64,000 nucleotides of DNA from Candidatus Methanosphaera massiliense (lineage in GTDB: Archaea; Methanobacteriota; Methanobacteria; Methanobacteriales; Methanobacteriaceae), in assembly GCF_028890305.1 (NCBI RefSeq), contig NZ_JARBXM010000001.1, forward strand, positions 1,468,501 through 1,532,500, written 5' to 3'. A program made the translations under genes and the position numbers. Shown one piece after another: positions 38,377-47,187 of the stretch. The notes beneath the pieces are model-generated. The model was not told the origin of the DNA, did not search any database, and was given only the letters and a program-made list of their open reading frames with translations. Positions within the stretch are counted from its first letter, which is position 1. Every line of letters begins with the position of its first letter.

Positions 38377-38934
38377 TTAGAAATCTGTTTCTGTTTCTGC
38401 TAGTGTTTTCCATTTCTGGTCTTTTTCTGATAATATCAATTCATCAATATCATCCATAGGCCATTCGATTCCTATTTCTGGGTCATCCCATTTAATTCCG
38501 CCTTCATCTCCAGGGTTATAGAAATCTGTACATTTGTATGTGAATTCTGCTATATCGGATAATACTAAAAATCCGTGTGCGAAGCCTTCAGGGATGTAGA
38601 ATTGTTTTTTGTTTTCCTCTGATAGGATTACTCCTTCCCATTTTCCATATGTTGGGGAATCTTTTCGGAGGTCTACTGCTACATCAAATACTTCTCCTTT
38701 TATTACTCTTACCAGTTTTCCTTGTGGTTGTGTGTATTGGAAGTGTAGTCCTCTGAGTACTCCTTTCTTTGAGCGTGACTGGTTGTCCTGCACAAAGTTA
38801 AATTCTAGTCCTGCCTCGTCAAATAGGTCTTTTTGGTATGTTTCCATGAAGTATCCTCTTTCATCACCAAATACCTGGTTTTCAATTATGTATACTCCTT
38901 CAATTGATGTTTTGTTAAATGTGAATTGTGCCAT
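38377..38934 (-). CDS. rfbC: dTDP-4-dehydrorhamnose 3,5-epimerase
   Basis: RfbC epimerises dTDP-4-keto-6-deoxyglucose on the way to dTDP-L-rhamnose. The 185-residue cupin has VFGDERGYFMETYQ, VQDNQSRSKKGVLRGLHFQ with the catalytic histidine, VFDVAVDLRKDSPTYG and YIPEGFAHGFLVLSD. rfbA, rfbB and rfbD are not in the window, so either they lie elsewhere or the enzyme serves another nucleotide-sugar epimerisation. It is divergent from rfbF with a 218-base AT-rich region between. Confidence 0.95.
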   Translation of the reverse strand: MAQFTFNKTSIEGVYIIENQVFGDERGYFMETYQKDLFDEAGLEFNFVQDNQSRSKKGVLRGLHFQYTQPQGKLVRVIKGEVFDVAVDLRKDSPTYGKWEGVILSEENKKQFYIPEGFAHGFLVLSDIAEFTYKCTDFYNPGDEGGIKWDDPEIGIEWPMDDIDELILSEKDQKWKTLAETETDF

Positions 38935-39152
38935 AATTATCTGTTCCTCATATTTTTGGTTATTATATGTTTTATCATTTTTGTGTTATACTTCTTATTA
39001 GTACAATTTTAATTGTATGGTTAATAAGTGATAGTTAACTCTTTTATTAAAGTATTCTTTATTTTTTTTAATTAAATATTAATATATTATTAAATATAGA
39101 TTAATATTACTTAACGAATTAATCATAAGATAAAACAACAAAGAGAGGTGTT

Positions 39153-39935
39153 ATGATGAAAGTTGTTATTCTAGCTGGAGGATTCGGAACAAGAATATCA
39201 GAGGAATCACATTTAAAACCTAAACCGATGATTGAAATTGGTGAAAAACCTATACTTTGGCATATTATGAAAATATATTCATACTACGGATTCAATGAAT
39301 TCATCATATGTTTAGGATACAAGGGACATATGATTAAGGAATTCTTCGCAGATTACTATCTACACACATCAGACGTTACATTCGATTTATCAAAAAATGA
39401 AATGACAGTACACAACAATTACTCAGAACCATGGAAAGTCACACTAGTAGACACAGGATTAAATACCATGACTGGTGGTAGAATAAAAAGAATAAGAGAA
39501 TATTTACCAGATGATGAACCATTCATGCTAACATATGGAGACGGGGTATGTGACGTAAACTTGCAGGACCTACTGGAATTCCATAAAAAACATGGAAAAC
39601 TAGCAACAATAACCGCAGTGAACCTGGCAGGACGATTCGGAGTACTGACAATAGACGAAGACGAGACAATCACACAATTCTCCGAGAAAACAAAAGAAGA
39701 TGGTGGATGGATAAATGGTGGATTCATGGTAATGCAGCCAGAAGTAATAGACTACATAAAGGATGACACAACAGTATTTGAAAAAGATCCACTGGAAAAT
39801 CTAGCACATGATGGTGAACTAAAATCATACAAACATCATGGATTCTGGAAATGTATGGATACAAAAAGAGACCATGACGCACTGGAAAAACTATGGCAAG
39901 AAGATAAAGCTCCATGGTATATATGGAAGGAATAA
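39153..39935 (+). CDS. rfbF: glucose-1-phosphate cytidylyltransferase
   Basis: The enzyme makes CDP-glucose from glucose-1-phosphate and CTP, the first step to CDP-3,6-dideoxyhexoses. The 260-residue protein begins MMKVVILAGGFGTRISEESH and has LKPKPMIEIGEKPILWHIMK, the nucleotidyltransferase signature, with LTYGDGVCDVNL for metal binding. AGAGGTG precedes two adjacent ATGs. It opens a rfbFGH operon; the next gene starts 20 bases after its stop. Confidence 0.95.
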   Translation: MMKVVILAGGFGTRISEESHLKPKPMIEIGEKPILWHIMKIYSYYGFNEFIICLGYKGHMIKEFFADYYLHTSDVTFDLSKNEMTVHNNYSEPWKVTLVDTGLNTMTGGRIKRIREYLPDDEPFMLTYGDGVCDVNLQDLLEFHKKHGKLATITAVNLAGRFGVLTIDEDETITQFSEKTKEDGGWINGGFMVMQPEVIDYIKDDTTVFEKDPLENLAHDGELKSYKHHGFWKCMDTKRDHDALEKLWQEDKAPWYIWKE

Positions 39936-39955
39936 ATCAGTATTATGGTGATATA

Positions 39956-41029
39956 ATGCATGAATTTTATAAAGATAAAAAAGTATTAGTTACAGGTCAC
40001 ACAGGATTTAAAGGCTCCTGGATTTCAGAATGCCTGGCTAATATGGATGCAGATGTAGTGGGTTACTCCCTTAATCCACCTACAGAACCTAATCTTTATA
40101 ATTTATTAGATCTTAATTCAAGAATAACATCTATAATAGGAGACATACGGGATATTGACAATCTGAAAAAGGTCTTCAATGAATATGAACCGGAAATTGT
40201 TATTCACATGGCAGCTCAGCCAATCGTCAGAGATAGCTACAAAGACCCATTATACACATATCAGACAAATGTCATGGGTACTGTCAATATCTGTGAATGC
40301 ATAAGACAAACTGGTAGTGTAAAATCATTTCTGAATGTTACCACAGATAAGGTTTACGAAAATGTGGAAAAAGATGAAGGATATGTGGAAGATGATAAAT
40401 TAGATGGCTATGACCCATATTCTAATAGTAAATCATGCTCAGAACTTGTTACACACTCATATAACAATTCATTCTTCAAAGATATAGGTATAGCTTGTTC
40501 GACAGCCCGTGCAGGTAATGTTATTGGTGGTGGTGATTTTGCTAATGATAGAATCATTCCAGACTGTGTGAGAGCAGTTGGTAGAAAAGAAGATATAATC
40601 ATCAGAAATCCATACTCTATCAGGCCATATCAGCACGTTTTAGAGCCAATATTTATCTATTTAACAATAATGAAAGAACAATACAATAACAGTAAGTATG
40701 CAGGTTACTATAATATTGGGCCAGATACCAGTGATTGTATTACTACTGGTGAATTAGCAGATTTATTCTGTAAGTACTATAACAAGGATAATGATTTTAA
40801 AGTTAAATGGGTCAACAAATCAGATGACGGACCTCATGAAGCTAAGTTCCTGAAACTTGATAACAATAAAATTAAAGAAGTATTTAACTGGAAGCCTGTA
40901 TGGAATATAGAAAAAGCGATAGAGAAAACAGTGAAATGGACAAAAGCTTATTATAATAATGATAACTTATTAGAAGTAACTCATGAACAAATGCATGAAT
41001 ACTGTCAAGAATTACATGGAGGTAATTAA
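39956..41029 (+). CDS. rfbG: CDP-glucose 4,6-dehydratase
   Basis: This NAD-dependent short-chain dehydrogenase/reductase converts CDP-glucose to CDP-4-keto-6-deoxyglucose. VLVTGHTGFKGSWISE carries the TGxxGxxG motif, VIHMAAQPIVRDSYKDP follows, and YDPYSNSKSCSE contains the YxxxK catalytic pair. An in-frame ATG lies upstream at 39914 inside rfbF, but GGTGAT just before the ATG at 39956 gives a protein of about 357 residues, the usual size. Its 3' end overlaps the likely rfbH start. Confidence 0.95.
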   Translation: MHEFYKDKKVLVTGHTGFKGSWISECLANMDADVVGYSLNPPTEPNLYNLLDLNSRITSIIGDIRDIDNLKKVFNEYEPEIVIHMAAQPIVRDSYKDPLYTYQTNVMGTVNICECIRQTGSVKSFLNVTTDKVYENVEKDEGYVEDDKLDGYDPYSNSKSCSELVTHSYNNSFFKDIGIACSTARAGNVIGGGDFANDRIIPDCVRAVGRKEDIIIRNPYSIRPYQHVLEPIFIYLTIMKEQYNNSKYAGYYNIGPDTSDCITTGELADLFCKYYNKDNDFKVKWVNKSDDGPHEAKFLKLDNNKIKEVFNWKPVWNIEKAIEKTVKWTKAYYNNDNLLEVTHEQMHEYCQELHGGN

Positions 41030-42371
41030 AATATTTGAAAATAAAACAGAAGGAGAAGCACGGAAAAAAATACTGGAATTAGTAAAGGAATATACTGACA
41101 GATATCATAACCAGGAAAAGCCATTCAAGCAGGGAGATAGGATATCTTATGCTTCAAGGGTTTATGATCATGATGAAGTTATGAATCTAGTAGATAGTGC
41201 TCTTGAGTTTTGGTTAACCTCTGGAAGATATACTGAGGAATTTGAGAAAAAATTAGCAGAATATCTTGGTGTTACCTATTGTTCCTTTGTAAACTCTGGA
41301 TCATCAGCTAATCTTCTTGCATTCATGTCATTAACTTCACCATTACTGGAGGAACGTCAGGTAAAACCTGGTGATGAAGTGATAACGGTAGCTGCAGGAT
41401 TTCCTACAACAGTAGCTCCTATTATACAGTATGGTGCTGTACCAGTATTTGTTGATGTTACTATTCCACAGTATAATATTGATGCTGAACAAGTGGAAGA
41501 GGCCATAACTGATAAGACAAAGGCTATAATGGTTGCACATACTCTTGGTAATCCATTTAATCTGGAAAAAATTGTGAAAATATGTAAGAAGTATAATTTA
41601 TGGTTAATTGAGGATAACTGTGATGCTCTTGGCAGTACTTATACAATTGATGGTAAAACAAAACTTACAGGTACAGTAGGTGATATTGGTACTAGTAGTT
41701 TTTATCCACCACATCATATGACTACTGGTGAGGGTGGTGCTATTTATACTAATAATCCCCTTCTTAATAGAATTGTAAGGTCCTTCAGGGATTGGGGTAG
41801 AGATTGTCAGTGTGCACCTGGCCAGGATAACTTCTGTGGAAATAGATTTACACAGAAATATGGTGAGTTACCTGTTGGATATGACCATAAATATGTTTAC
41901 TCTCACTTTGGATATAATTTAAAGGCTACTGATATGCAGGCGGCTGTAGGATGTGCACAGCTAGATAAATTCCCATCATTTGTTGAGAGAAGAAAACAGA
42001 ATTTCAAAATGTTATATGAGGGATTGAAGGATTTAGATGATAAACTAATACTTCCAGAGAAAGAGCCTAATTCAGATCCTAGCTGGTTCGGATTTATGAT
42101 TACTGTCAAGGATAACTTAAACAGGAATGATATTGTTCAATATCTCGAAACTCATGGTGTTCAGACAAGAATGTTATTTGCGGGTAATCTTATTAAACAT
42201 CCATGTTTTGACCAGATACGTGGCGATGATAGTAAATATCGTGTTATAGGTAATCTTGAAAATACTGATAAAATAATGAAAGATACCTTCTGGATTGGAG
42301 TATATCCTGGTATGACAAATGAAAAACTAGATTACATGATTAAATGTATAAAAGAAGCCATAAATCAATAA
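41016..42371 (+). CDS. rfbH: CDP-4-keto-6-deoxyglucose 3-dehydrase (E1)
   Basis: E1 is a PMP and 2Fe-2S enzyme that removes the C3 hydroxyl of CDP-4-keto-6-deoxyglucose, leading to 3,6-dideoxyhexoses. The usual PLP lysine is replaced by histidine, as expected for E1 (YPPHHMTTGEGG), and the cluster cysteines appear as NCDAL and RDCQCAPGQDNFC (C-x-C-x7-C). The N-terminal start is uncertain: the ATG at 41016 overlaps rfbG and precedes a perfect GGAGGT at 41018-41023, which is correctly spaced for an ATA codon at 41031. Homologues begin near that point. No E3 reductase (AscD/RfbI type) is present in the window. Confidence 0.93.
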   Translation: MEVIKIFENKTEGEARKKILELVKEYTDRYHNQEKPFKQGDRISYASRVYDHDEVMNLVDSALEFWLTSGRYTEEFEKKLAEYLGVTYCSFVNSGSSANLLAFMSLTSPLLEERQVKPGDEVITVAAGFPTTVAPIIQYGAVPVFVDVTIPQYNIDAEQVEEAITDKTKAIMVAHTLGNPFNLEKIVKICKKYNLWLIEDNCDALGSTYTIDGKTKLTGTVGDIGTSSFYPPHHMTTGEGGAIYTNNPLLNRIVRSFRDWGRDCQCAPGQDNFCGNRFTQKYGELPVGYDHKYVYSHFGYNLKATDMQAAVGCAQLDKFPSFVERRKQNFKMLYEGLKDLDDKLILPEKEPNSDPSWFGFMITVKDNLNRNDIVQYLETHGVQTRMLFAGNLIKHPCFDQIRGDDSKYRVIGNLENTDKIMKDTFWIGVYPGMTNEKLDYMIKCIKEAINQ

Positions 42372-42399
42372 AAAAATAGATAGTTAATTATGGTAATGG

Positions 42400-43305
42400 T
42401 TAATTATTTTCTTTAAACCATTCCACTGTCTTTTTAATTCCTTCCTTGAAGGATGTTTCTATTCTAAAGTTAGTATCCTCTTCTAACTTTGATATATCAC
42501 CCGTAAGATACATTACTTGATTAGGATTATAATCTCTTTTTCCAAATCCTAATTCATAATCAGGATTAATACAATCTTTTAAATCGATCAGATAATCCTT
42601 TAACCTTCTTTTTTTACCAGAGCATATTATATATGTTTGATTATTAACTCCATTTATTGCTATTTCATACAGTGCCTTTGCACAATCCCCTGAGTATATA
42701 TAATCCCATACCTGGTCACCATTAGTTGTGTCAAATGGCTGATTATTTAATATTGCATTAATACAGGACCCTATGAGAGTTTTTTTATCTCCTGGTCCAT
42801 ATACACTTAAGATTCTAGTCCAGCAATGCTTGATATTTAATTCATCAGCATATAATCTGCTTAATTTTCCAGAAGTATATTTGGCTATTCCGTATGGTGT
42901 TACTGGATTAATACTAGTGTCCTCTGTTAAGGTTTCATTATGATTACCATATTCTGCCTGGGAACCTGTACCTACAAAGGATTTACATCCTAATAGTGAT
43001 GCTAGTTTCACTGCATCCATGGTAATTTTTATATTATCTATCTGTGAATAGATGTCATTACGATAATTTCCATAGGTTCCCCTCCATCCTAGGTGGAAGA
43101 ATATATCTGCCTGTTCTATCTTATCTTCCAGGCTACTTAGATTATTTAAATCACATTCTATGATTTTAACGTTAGAGTGCTGTGGAATATATTTTATCTT
43201 ATCTGAATTAGGACGTGTGATAGCATATACAATATTTTCATTTTTCAATAAATTAATCAATGCTAATCCTATCATTCCTGTTGAACCTGTGATGACTATT
43301 TTCAT
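42400..43305 (-). CDS. NAD(P)-dependent epimerase/dehydratase family sugar enzyme
   Basis: This extended short-chain dehydrogenase of about 301 residues has MKIVITGSTGMIGLALINLL (nucleotide fold) and TPYGIAKYTSGKLSR with the YxxxK pair. It probably reduces or epimerises a CDP-keto-sugar made by the convergent rfbFGH operon. In yersiniose A synthesis a comparable reductase (YerF) acts after the thiamine-diphosphate enzyme; that assignment here is inference. A G-rich GGGGGGTGG before the ATG at 43305 decides the start over an upstream ATG at 43335. It is the last gene of a four-gene operon and converges on rfbH with only 28 bases between. Confidence 0.85.
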   Translation of the reverse strand: MKIVITGSTGMIGLALINLLKNENIVYAITRPNSDKIKYIPQHSNVKIIECDLNNLSSLEDKIEQADIFFHLGWRGTYGNYRNDIYSQIDNIKITMDAVKLASLLGCKSFVGTGSQAEYGNHNETLTEDTSINPVTPYGIAKYTSGKLSRLYADELNIKHCWTRILSVYGPGDKKTLIGSCINAILNNQPFDTTNGDQVWDYIYSGDCAKALYEIAINGVNNQTYIICSGKKRRLKDYLIDLKDCINPDYELGFGKRDYNPNQVMYLTGDISKLEEDTNFRIETSFKEGIKKTVEWFKENN

Positions 43306-43327
43306 ATACTGCCACCCCCCCACCATC

Positions 43328-45148
43328 TTACTCATTTTTTAATAAGTCGATGTACATGTTTTCCTCTAATTCTTTTCTATCAAGGAATGGTTTCATATCT
43401 TCAAGCGGTGCAGATACCATTTTACCGTCAGGTAACTTTTTAGATGCAGATTTTGGTTCAAATGATTGTTCTGTATCAACAAATACCTCACAAATCATAG
43501 GAGTGCTTGCCTCTAATGTAGCTTTAATCACGTCACTTAAAGTATCTAATGAATCAGAGCTAATATATGGTATGTCAAATGCATAAGCAATCTTCTTCAT
43601 TTCAGGGAAGCTTATGTCACCGCTATCAGGTCCTATTCCTACAAATGGTTTTTCAAAGAAGGAACGTTGTGTAATTCGTATTGACTGATATCCTTCATTA
43701 TTTATTATAAATATCTTGATTGGCAAGTTAAGATGTGCAATTGTTTCTAGTTCCTGGATATTCATCTGAATACTTCCATCACCACATACACATATTATAT
43801 TCTCCTCAACACCCAGACATGCTCCAATAGCTGCTGGTAAATCATAGCCCATTGATGCTACTCCGGAATTAACTACTAATCTCTGACCTTTCTTAAGCTT
43901 ATATCCATGGATACATGCACATGCAGCTCCATTTCCTGCAACTATTTTATCATTCTCTTTCATATTTTCAGACAAGGTATCTAGAAATGCATAGACGTTG
44001 ATTTTTTCTCTCTGTTCATATTTTGAATTATCACATACTGGATATTTATATTTCCATACATTACACTGTTTTACCCAGTCAGAGTAGTCAAAGGTATAAT
44101 CATGATAATTATCATCAAGGTATTTGTTTAGTTTTGTTAAGAATTCCTTAATGTCTGATTGTATAGGCATATCTATTGTTAATGTTGGTTTTTTGATTTC
44201 ATTCGGATCTATTTCTACCATTATCTTATAAGCTTCTCTTGCCCAGCTGTCATAAGCAAATGATACTTGTCTAGTACTAAGTCTACATCCTAGTGAAAAT
44301 ACGAGATCACTGTTTTGAACTGCAAAGTTTGCAGGTCTATCTCCAAATGAACCACCACATCCAACAGTTAACTCATTTTCATATTCTAGTGAATCAGTTG
44401 CATTCCATGCATTTACCACTGGAATATTTAATTTCTCAACTACACTAATAAACTCATCATAAGCACTGTTAGTTCTTATAGCACTTCCAGCATAAATTAC
44501 TGGTCTTTTTGCTTCTATGATTTTATCTATTACCTTCTGTAATACTTCATCTGTCACTGGTTTACCAAGGTCTAACTCCAATTCATCCGGATTAAAGCTG
44601 ATAAGGTCATCAGTATCTATTATTGCTCCCTGTATATCTAATGGCACATCTATCCAGCATGGTCCTGGCCTGCCTATCATTGCCAAATATAATGCTTTTT
44701 CAAGGCAGTATTTTATCTTGTTAGGGTCAGTCACCATTTCCGCATATTTTGTCATTGAATCTACTGTGGATACTATGTCCCATTCCTGGTCCCCTAATTG
44801 TCTTAGGTCTAATCCTGTGCTAGCTACTGTCATCTCATATTTTACCTGTCCTGATATTACTAGCATTGGTATGGAATCCAGATAGGCTCCCAGTACGCCT
44901 GTTATTGCATTAGTTCCTCCGGGTCCTGTTGTTACACATACTGCCGGTAATTTGTTTGACATTCTATAGTAGCCTTCAGCTGCGATTGTACATGCTTGTT
45001 CATGATGATTGTGTATACAGTGTAGGTCTTTATTATGTCCAAATCCATCATTCAGATGCATCGCACCTCCACCTACAACTGTGAATAAGGTGGTTATATC
45101 ATGTTCTACTAAAAATTGTGCTATGTAATCTGCTACTCTTATCTTCAT
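43328..45148 (-). CDS. thiamine-diphosphate enzyme, acetolactate synthase-like
   Basis: This 606-residue protein has the three domains of the acetolactate synthase/pyruvate oxidase family: a Pyr domain with HNHHEQACTIAAEGY (E50 activates the cofactor), a middle domain, and a PP domain with the GDGS...NN cofactor motif at 456-485. No acetolactate synthase small subunit is adjacent, and the neighbours are sugar genes. A parallel is YerE, which uses thiamine diphosphate to add a two-carbon unit from pyruvate to CDP-3,6-dideoxy-4-ketohexose and so makes the branched sugar yersiniose. I infer a similar carbon-branching role. The alternative is a plain IlvB paralogue. Confidence 0.85.
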   Translation of the reverse strand: MKIRVADYIAQFLVEHDITTLFTVVGGGAMHLNDGFGHNKDLHCIHNHHEQACTIAAEGYYRMSNKLPAVCVTTGPGGTNAITGVLGAYLDSIPMLVISGQVKYEMTVASTGLDLRQLGDQEWDIVSTVDSMTKYAEMVTDPNKIKYCLEKALYLAMIGRPGPCWIDVPLDIQGAIIDTDDLISFNPDELELDLGKPVTDEVLQKVIDKIIEAKRPVIYAGSAIRTNSAYDEFISVVEKLNIPVVNAWNATDSLEYENELTVGCGGSFGDRPANFAVQNSDLVFSLGCRLSTRQVSFAYDSWAREAYKIMVEIDPNEIKKPTLTIDMPIQSDIKEFLTKLNKYLDDNYHDYTFDYSDWVKQCNVWKYKYPVCDNSKYEQREKINVYAFLDTLSENMKENDKIVAGNGAACACIHGYKLKKGQRLVVNSGVASMGYDLPAAIGACLGVEENIICVCGDGSIQMNIQELETIAHLNLPIKIFIINNEGYQSIRITQRSFFEKPFVGIGPDSGDISFPEMKKIAYAFDIPYISSDSLDTLSDVIKATLEASTPMICEVFVDTEQSFEPKSASKKLPDGKMVSAPLEDMKPFLDRKELEENMYIDLLKNE

Positions 45149-45186
45149 CTTTTGCCTCTGAAATATTATATTATTATATTGTTTTG

Positions 45187-46209
45187 TTATCTTTGTACTC
45201 TTCCTGTACCATTACCTTTACTAAGATTTTCTACTTCTTCAACTGTGACTATGTTAAAGTCTCCTTCAATGGAATGTTTTAAACAGCTTGCCGCCGTTGC
45301 AAATTCTAGTGAATCCTGTAGTGACATTTTCTGTAGGATTCCGTAGATTAATCCTGCTGCAAAACTATCTCCTCCACCTACACGGTCTACTATGTGAATG
45401 GAGTATTCTTTTGGCTGATATATTTTTGCACCGTCATATAGTATTGATGTGAATTTATTATCACTTGCTGATATGGATGTTCTTAGTGTGCATGCTACTA
45501 TTTTACAGCCAAATTTATCATGTATCTGTTTTGCTACACTTTCATATCCCTGATAGTTTATTTTTCCTTTTTCTACGTCAGTATTTTCAGCTTTTATTCC
45601 AAATACTTTATCTATATCTTCCTCGTTAGCTATGCATACATCTACGTATGGCATGATTTCTGTCATTATCTTATTTGCCTCTGTAGTTGTCCATAGTTTT
45701 GAACGGTAATTAAGGTCACAGCTTACTGTGACGTTATGTTGTTTTGCTTTTTTACATGCGGTGATACATATCTGGGATAATTGCTTGCTTAATGCTGGCG
45801 TTATTCCTGAGAAATGGAACCATTCTGCATCGTTAAATATTTCATCCCAGTTAAAATCAGTTGGTTTTGCCTGTGATATTGAGGAGTATGCTCTGTCATA
45901 TATTACTTTGGATGGTCTTTGACTTGCACCTTTTTCCATGTAGTATATTCCCAGACGTTCTCCTCCACGTACTATACTATTTGTATCTACATTGTATTGT
46001 CTTAATGTGTTTATAGCGGCTTGTCCTATTTCATTAGACGGTATTTTTGTTATGAATACTGAGTTTATTCCATAATTAGCTAATGAGATAGCTACGTTTG
46101 CTTCGCTTCCACCATAATTTACATCAAATTTATTTGCTTGGAGAAATCTGTAATAGCCCTCGGGGGATAATCTTAGCATTATTTCTCCAAATGTCACTAC
46201 TTTATTCAT
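45187..46209 (-). CDS. PfkB family sugar kinase, 2-keto-3-deoxygluconate kinase-like
   Basis: This 340-residue kinase begins KVVTFGEIMLRLSPEGYYRF and continues with YGGSEANVAISLANYG, the pattern of KDG kinases, and ends with the PfkB anion-hole motif DRVGGGDSFAAGLIYG. It would phosphorylate a 2-keto-3-deoxy sugar acid or related sugar. It lies eight bases after the aldolase gene and shortly before the thiamine-diphosphate enzyme gene, so all are cotranscribed. In this setting it could prepare or salvage the 2-keto acid used for carbon branching. This is inference; a catabolic KDG role is the alternative. Confidence 0.87.
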   Translation of the reverse strand: MNKVVTFGEIMLRLSPEGYYRFLQANKFDVNYGGSEANVAISLANYGINSVFITKIPSNEIGQAAINTLRQYNVDTNSIVRGGERLGIYYMEKGASQRPSKVIYDRAYSSISQAKPTDFNWDEIFNDAEWFHFSGITPALSKQLSQICITACKKAKQHNVTVSCDLNYRSKLWTTTEANKIMTEIMPYVDVCIANEEDIDKVFGIKAENTDVEKGKINYQGYESVAKQIHDKFGCKIVACTLRTSISASDNKFTSILYDGAKIYQPKEYSIHIVDRVGGGDSFAAGLIYGILQKMSLQDSLEFATAASCLKHSIEGDFNIVTVEEVENLSKGNGTGRVQR

Positions 46210-46216
46210 ATAATCA

Positions 46217-46999
46217 CTATAATTCTACATCAACTCTGCTTTTAAGGTCATCGAATCTTTGTTTGTCTTCATCTACTATTGACTGGTAATAGTTTAGCTT
46301 GTTTTTCAGGTATAGGTATTCGAATGTTATTGCTGTGTCAATTGCTTCTGAGTAATTTCCGTTGAGTTTTTCTATGTCAAATACTATTTTTCTTGTTTCA
46401 AATCTATCTATTTTATCTTCTAGTTCTTTGATGAAATCTATACTTTTTACTGATATTGTTCCTCCGAATGCTGAGTTAAATCCGTAATCATTTGATTTGT
46501 CAATTATGTTTGTACAATATTCCATCATTTGTTTACCGTTAATATCTAATTTTGGTATGTTGCATGATTTTGAGAAGTCACTTCTTCCAATTACTACTGT
46601 GTTTAGAAAATCCTGGTTTTCTTTGAATATGTCATCCATATTGTTGTATGCTGTGATTGTTTCTAGATTTATTATTTTGTCTATTGTTCCATCGGATTTT
46701 GAGGGGAATACTTTGTTAAATGCTCCTCTGAATTTTGAAGCTGCGAATGCTGTTTCTATCATTGGTGCCATTATTCCGTCTGCTCCAAATATTTTACAAT
46801 CGTCTAAATCACGTACGGCTTCACATCCTCCTATTTTGATGTACATTTTTAAGCCTGATTTGGATATGATGTCGCGTAGTTTTGTTAGTTCATCTTTTCT
46901 TGATCCTTCTGTTTCAAATTCAGATTTTACTGCTATTACTCCGTAATCTTTCTTTAATGTCTTCAATATTTCAATCATTTGTTTCTCTGTATCATTCAT
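46217..46999 (-). CDS. HpcH/HpaI aldolase / citrate lyase beta-like protein
   Basis: This 260-residue TIM-barrel protein has features of the HpcH/HpaI class II aldolase superfamily: YIKIGGCEAVRDLDDCKIFG, ADGIMAPMIETAFAASKF (metal-binding glutamate) and VVIGRSDFSKSCNIP, corresponding to the IGPNDLS metal-binding aspartate segment. Such enzymes make or cleave 2-keto-3-deoxy acids from pyruvate and an aldehyde. It is the first gene of the aldolase-kinase-ThDP-epimerase operon. Substrate is unknown; a role in supplying a keto acid for glycan sugar synthesis is inference. Confidence 0.78.
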   Translation of the reverse strand: MNDTEKQMIEILKTLKKDYGVIAVKSEFETEGSRKDELTKLRDIISKSGLKMYIKIGGCEAVRDLDDCKIFGADGIMAPMIETAFAASKFRGAFNKVFPSKSDGTIDKIINLETITAYNNMDDIFKENQDFLNTVVIGRSDFSKSCNIPKLDINGKQMMEYCTNIIDKSNDYGFNSAFGGTISVKSIDFIKELEDKIDRFETRKIVFDIEKLNGNYSEAIDTAITFEYLYLKNKLNYYQSIVDEDKQRFDDLKSRVDVEL

Positions 47000-47187
47000 G
47001 AAAACACTCCACCGTTATTCAAATATTAAAAATGAAAGATTATTCTAAAAATAGAATAAAAATTCTTATAATAATATATATTACCACTGAATTTATTAAA
47101 ATTAACTTAATTTTTAATTTTATTAAACAAAAATTAATAAATAATTATTCTAAATATAAATATTAATAAAAAAATGGAACGATAATA

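Noticed and set aside
43328-45148. Acetolactate synthase of branched-chain amino acid synthesis (ilvB)
   Set aside because: No small subunit or other ilv gene is adjacent and all neighbours are sugar genes; left as a ThDP enzyme with the alternative noted.
46497-46946. 149-residue frame opposite the aldolase gene
   Set aside because: Shadow of a gene with clear family motifs on the other strand.
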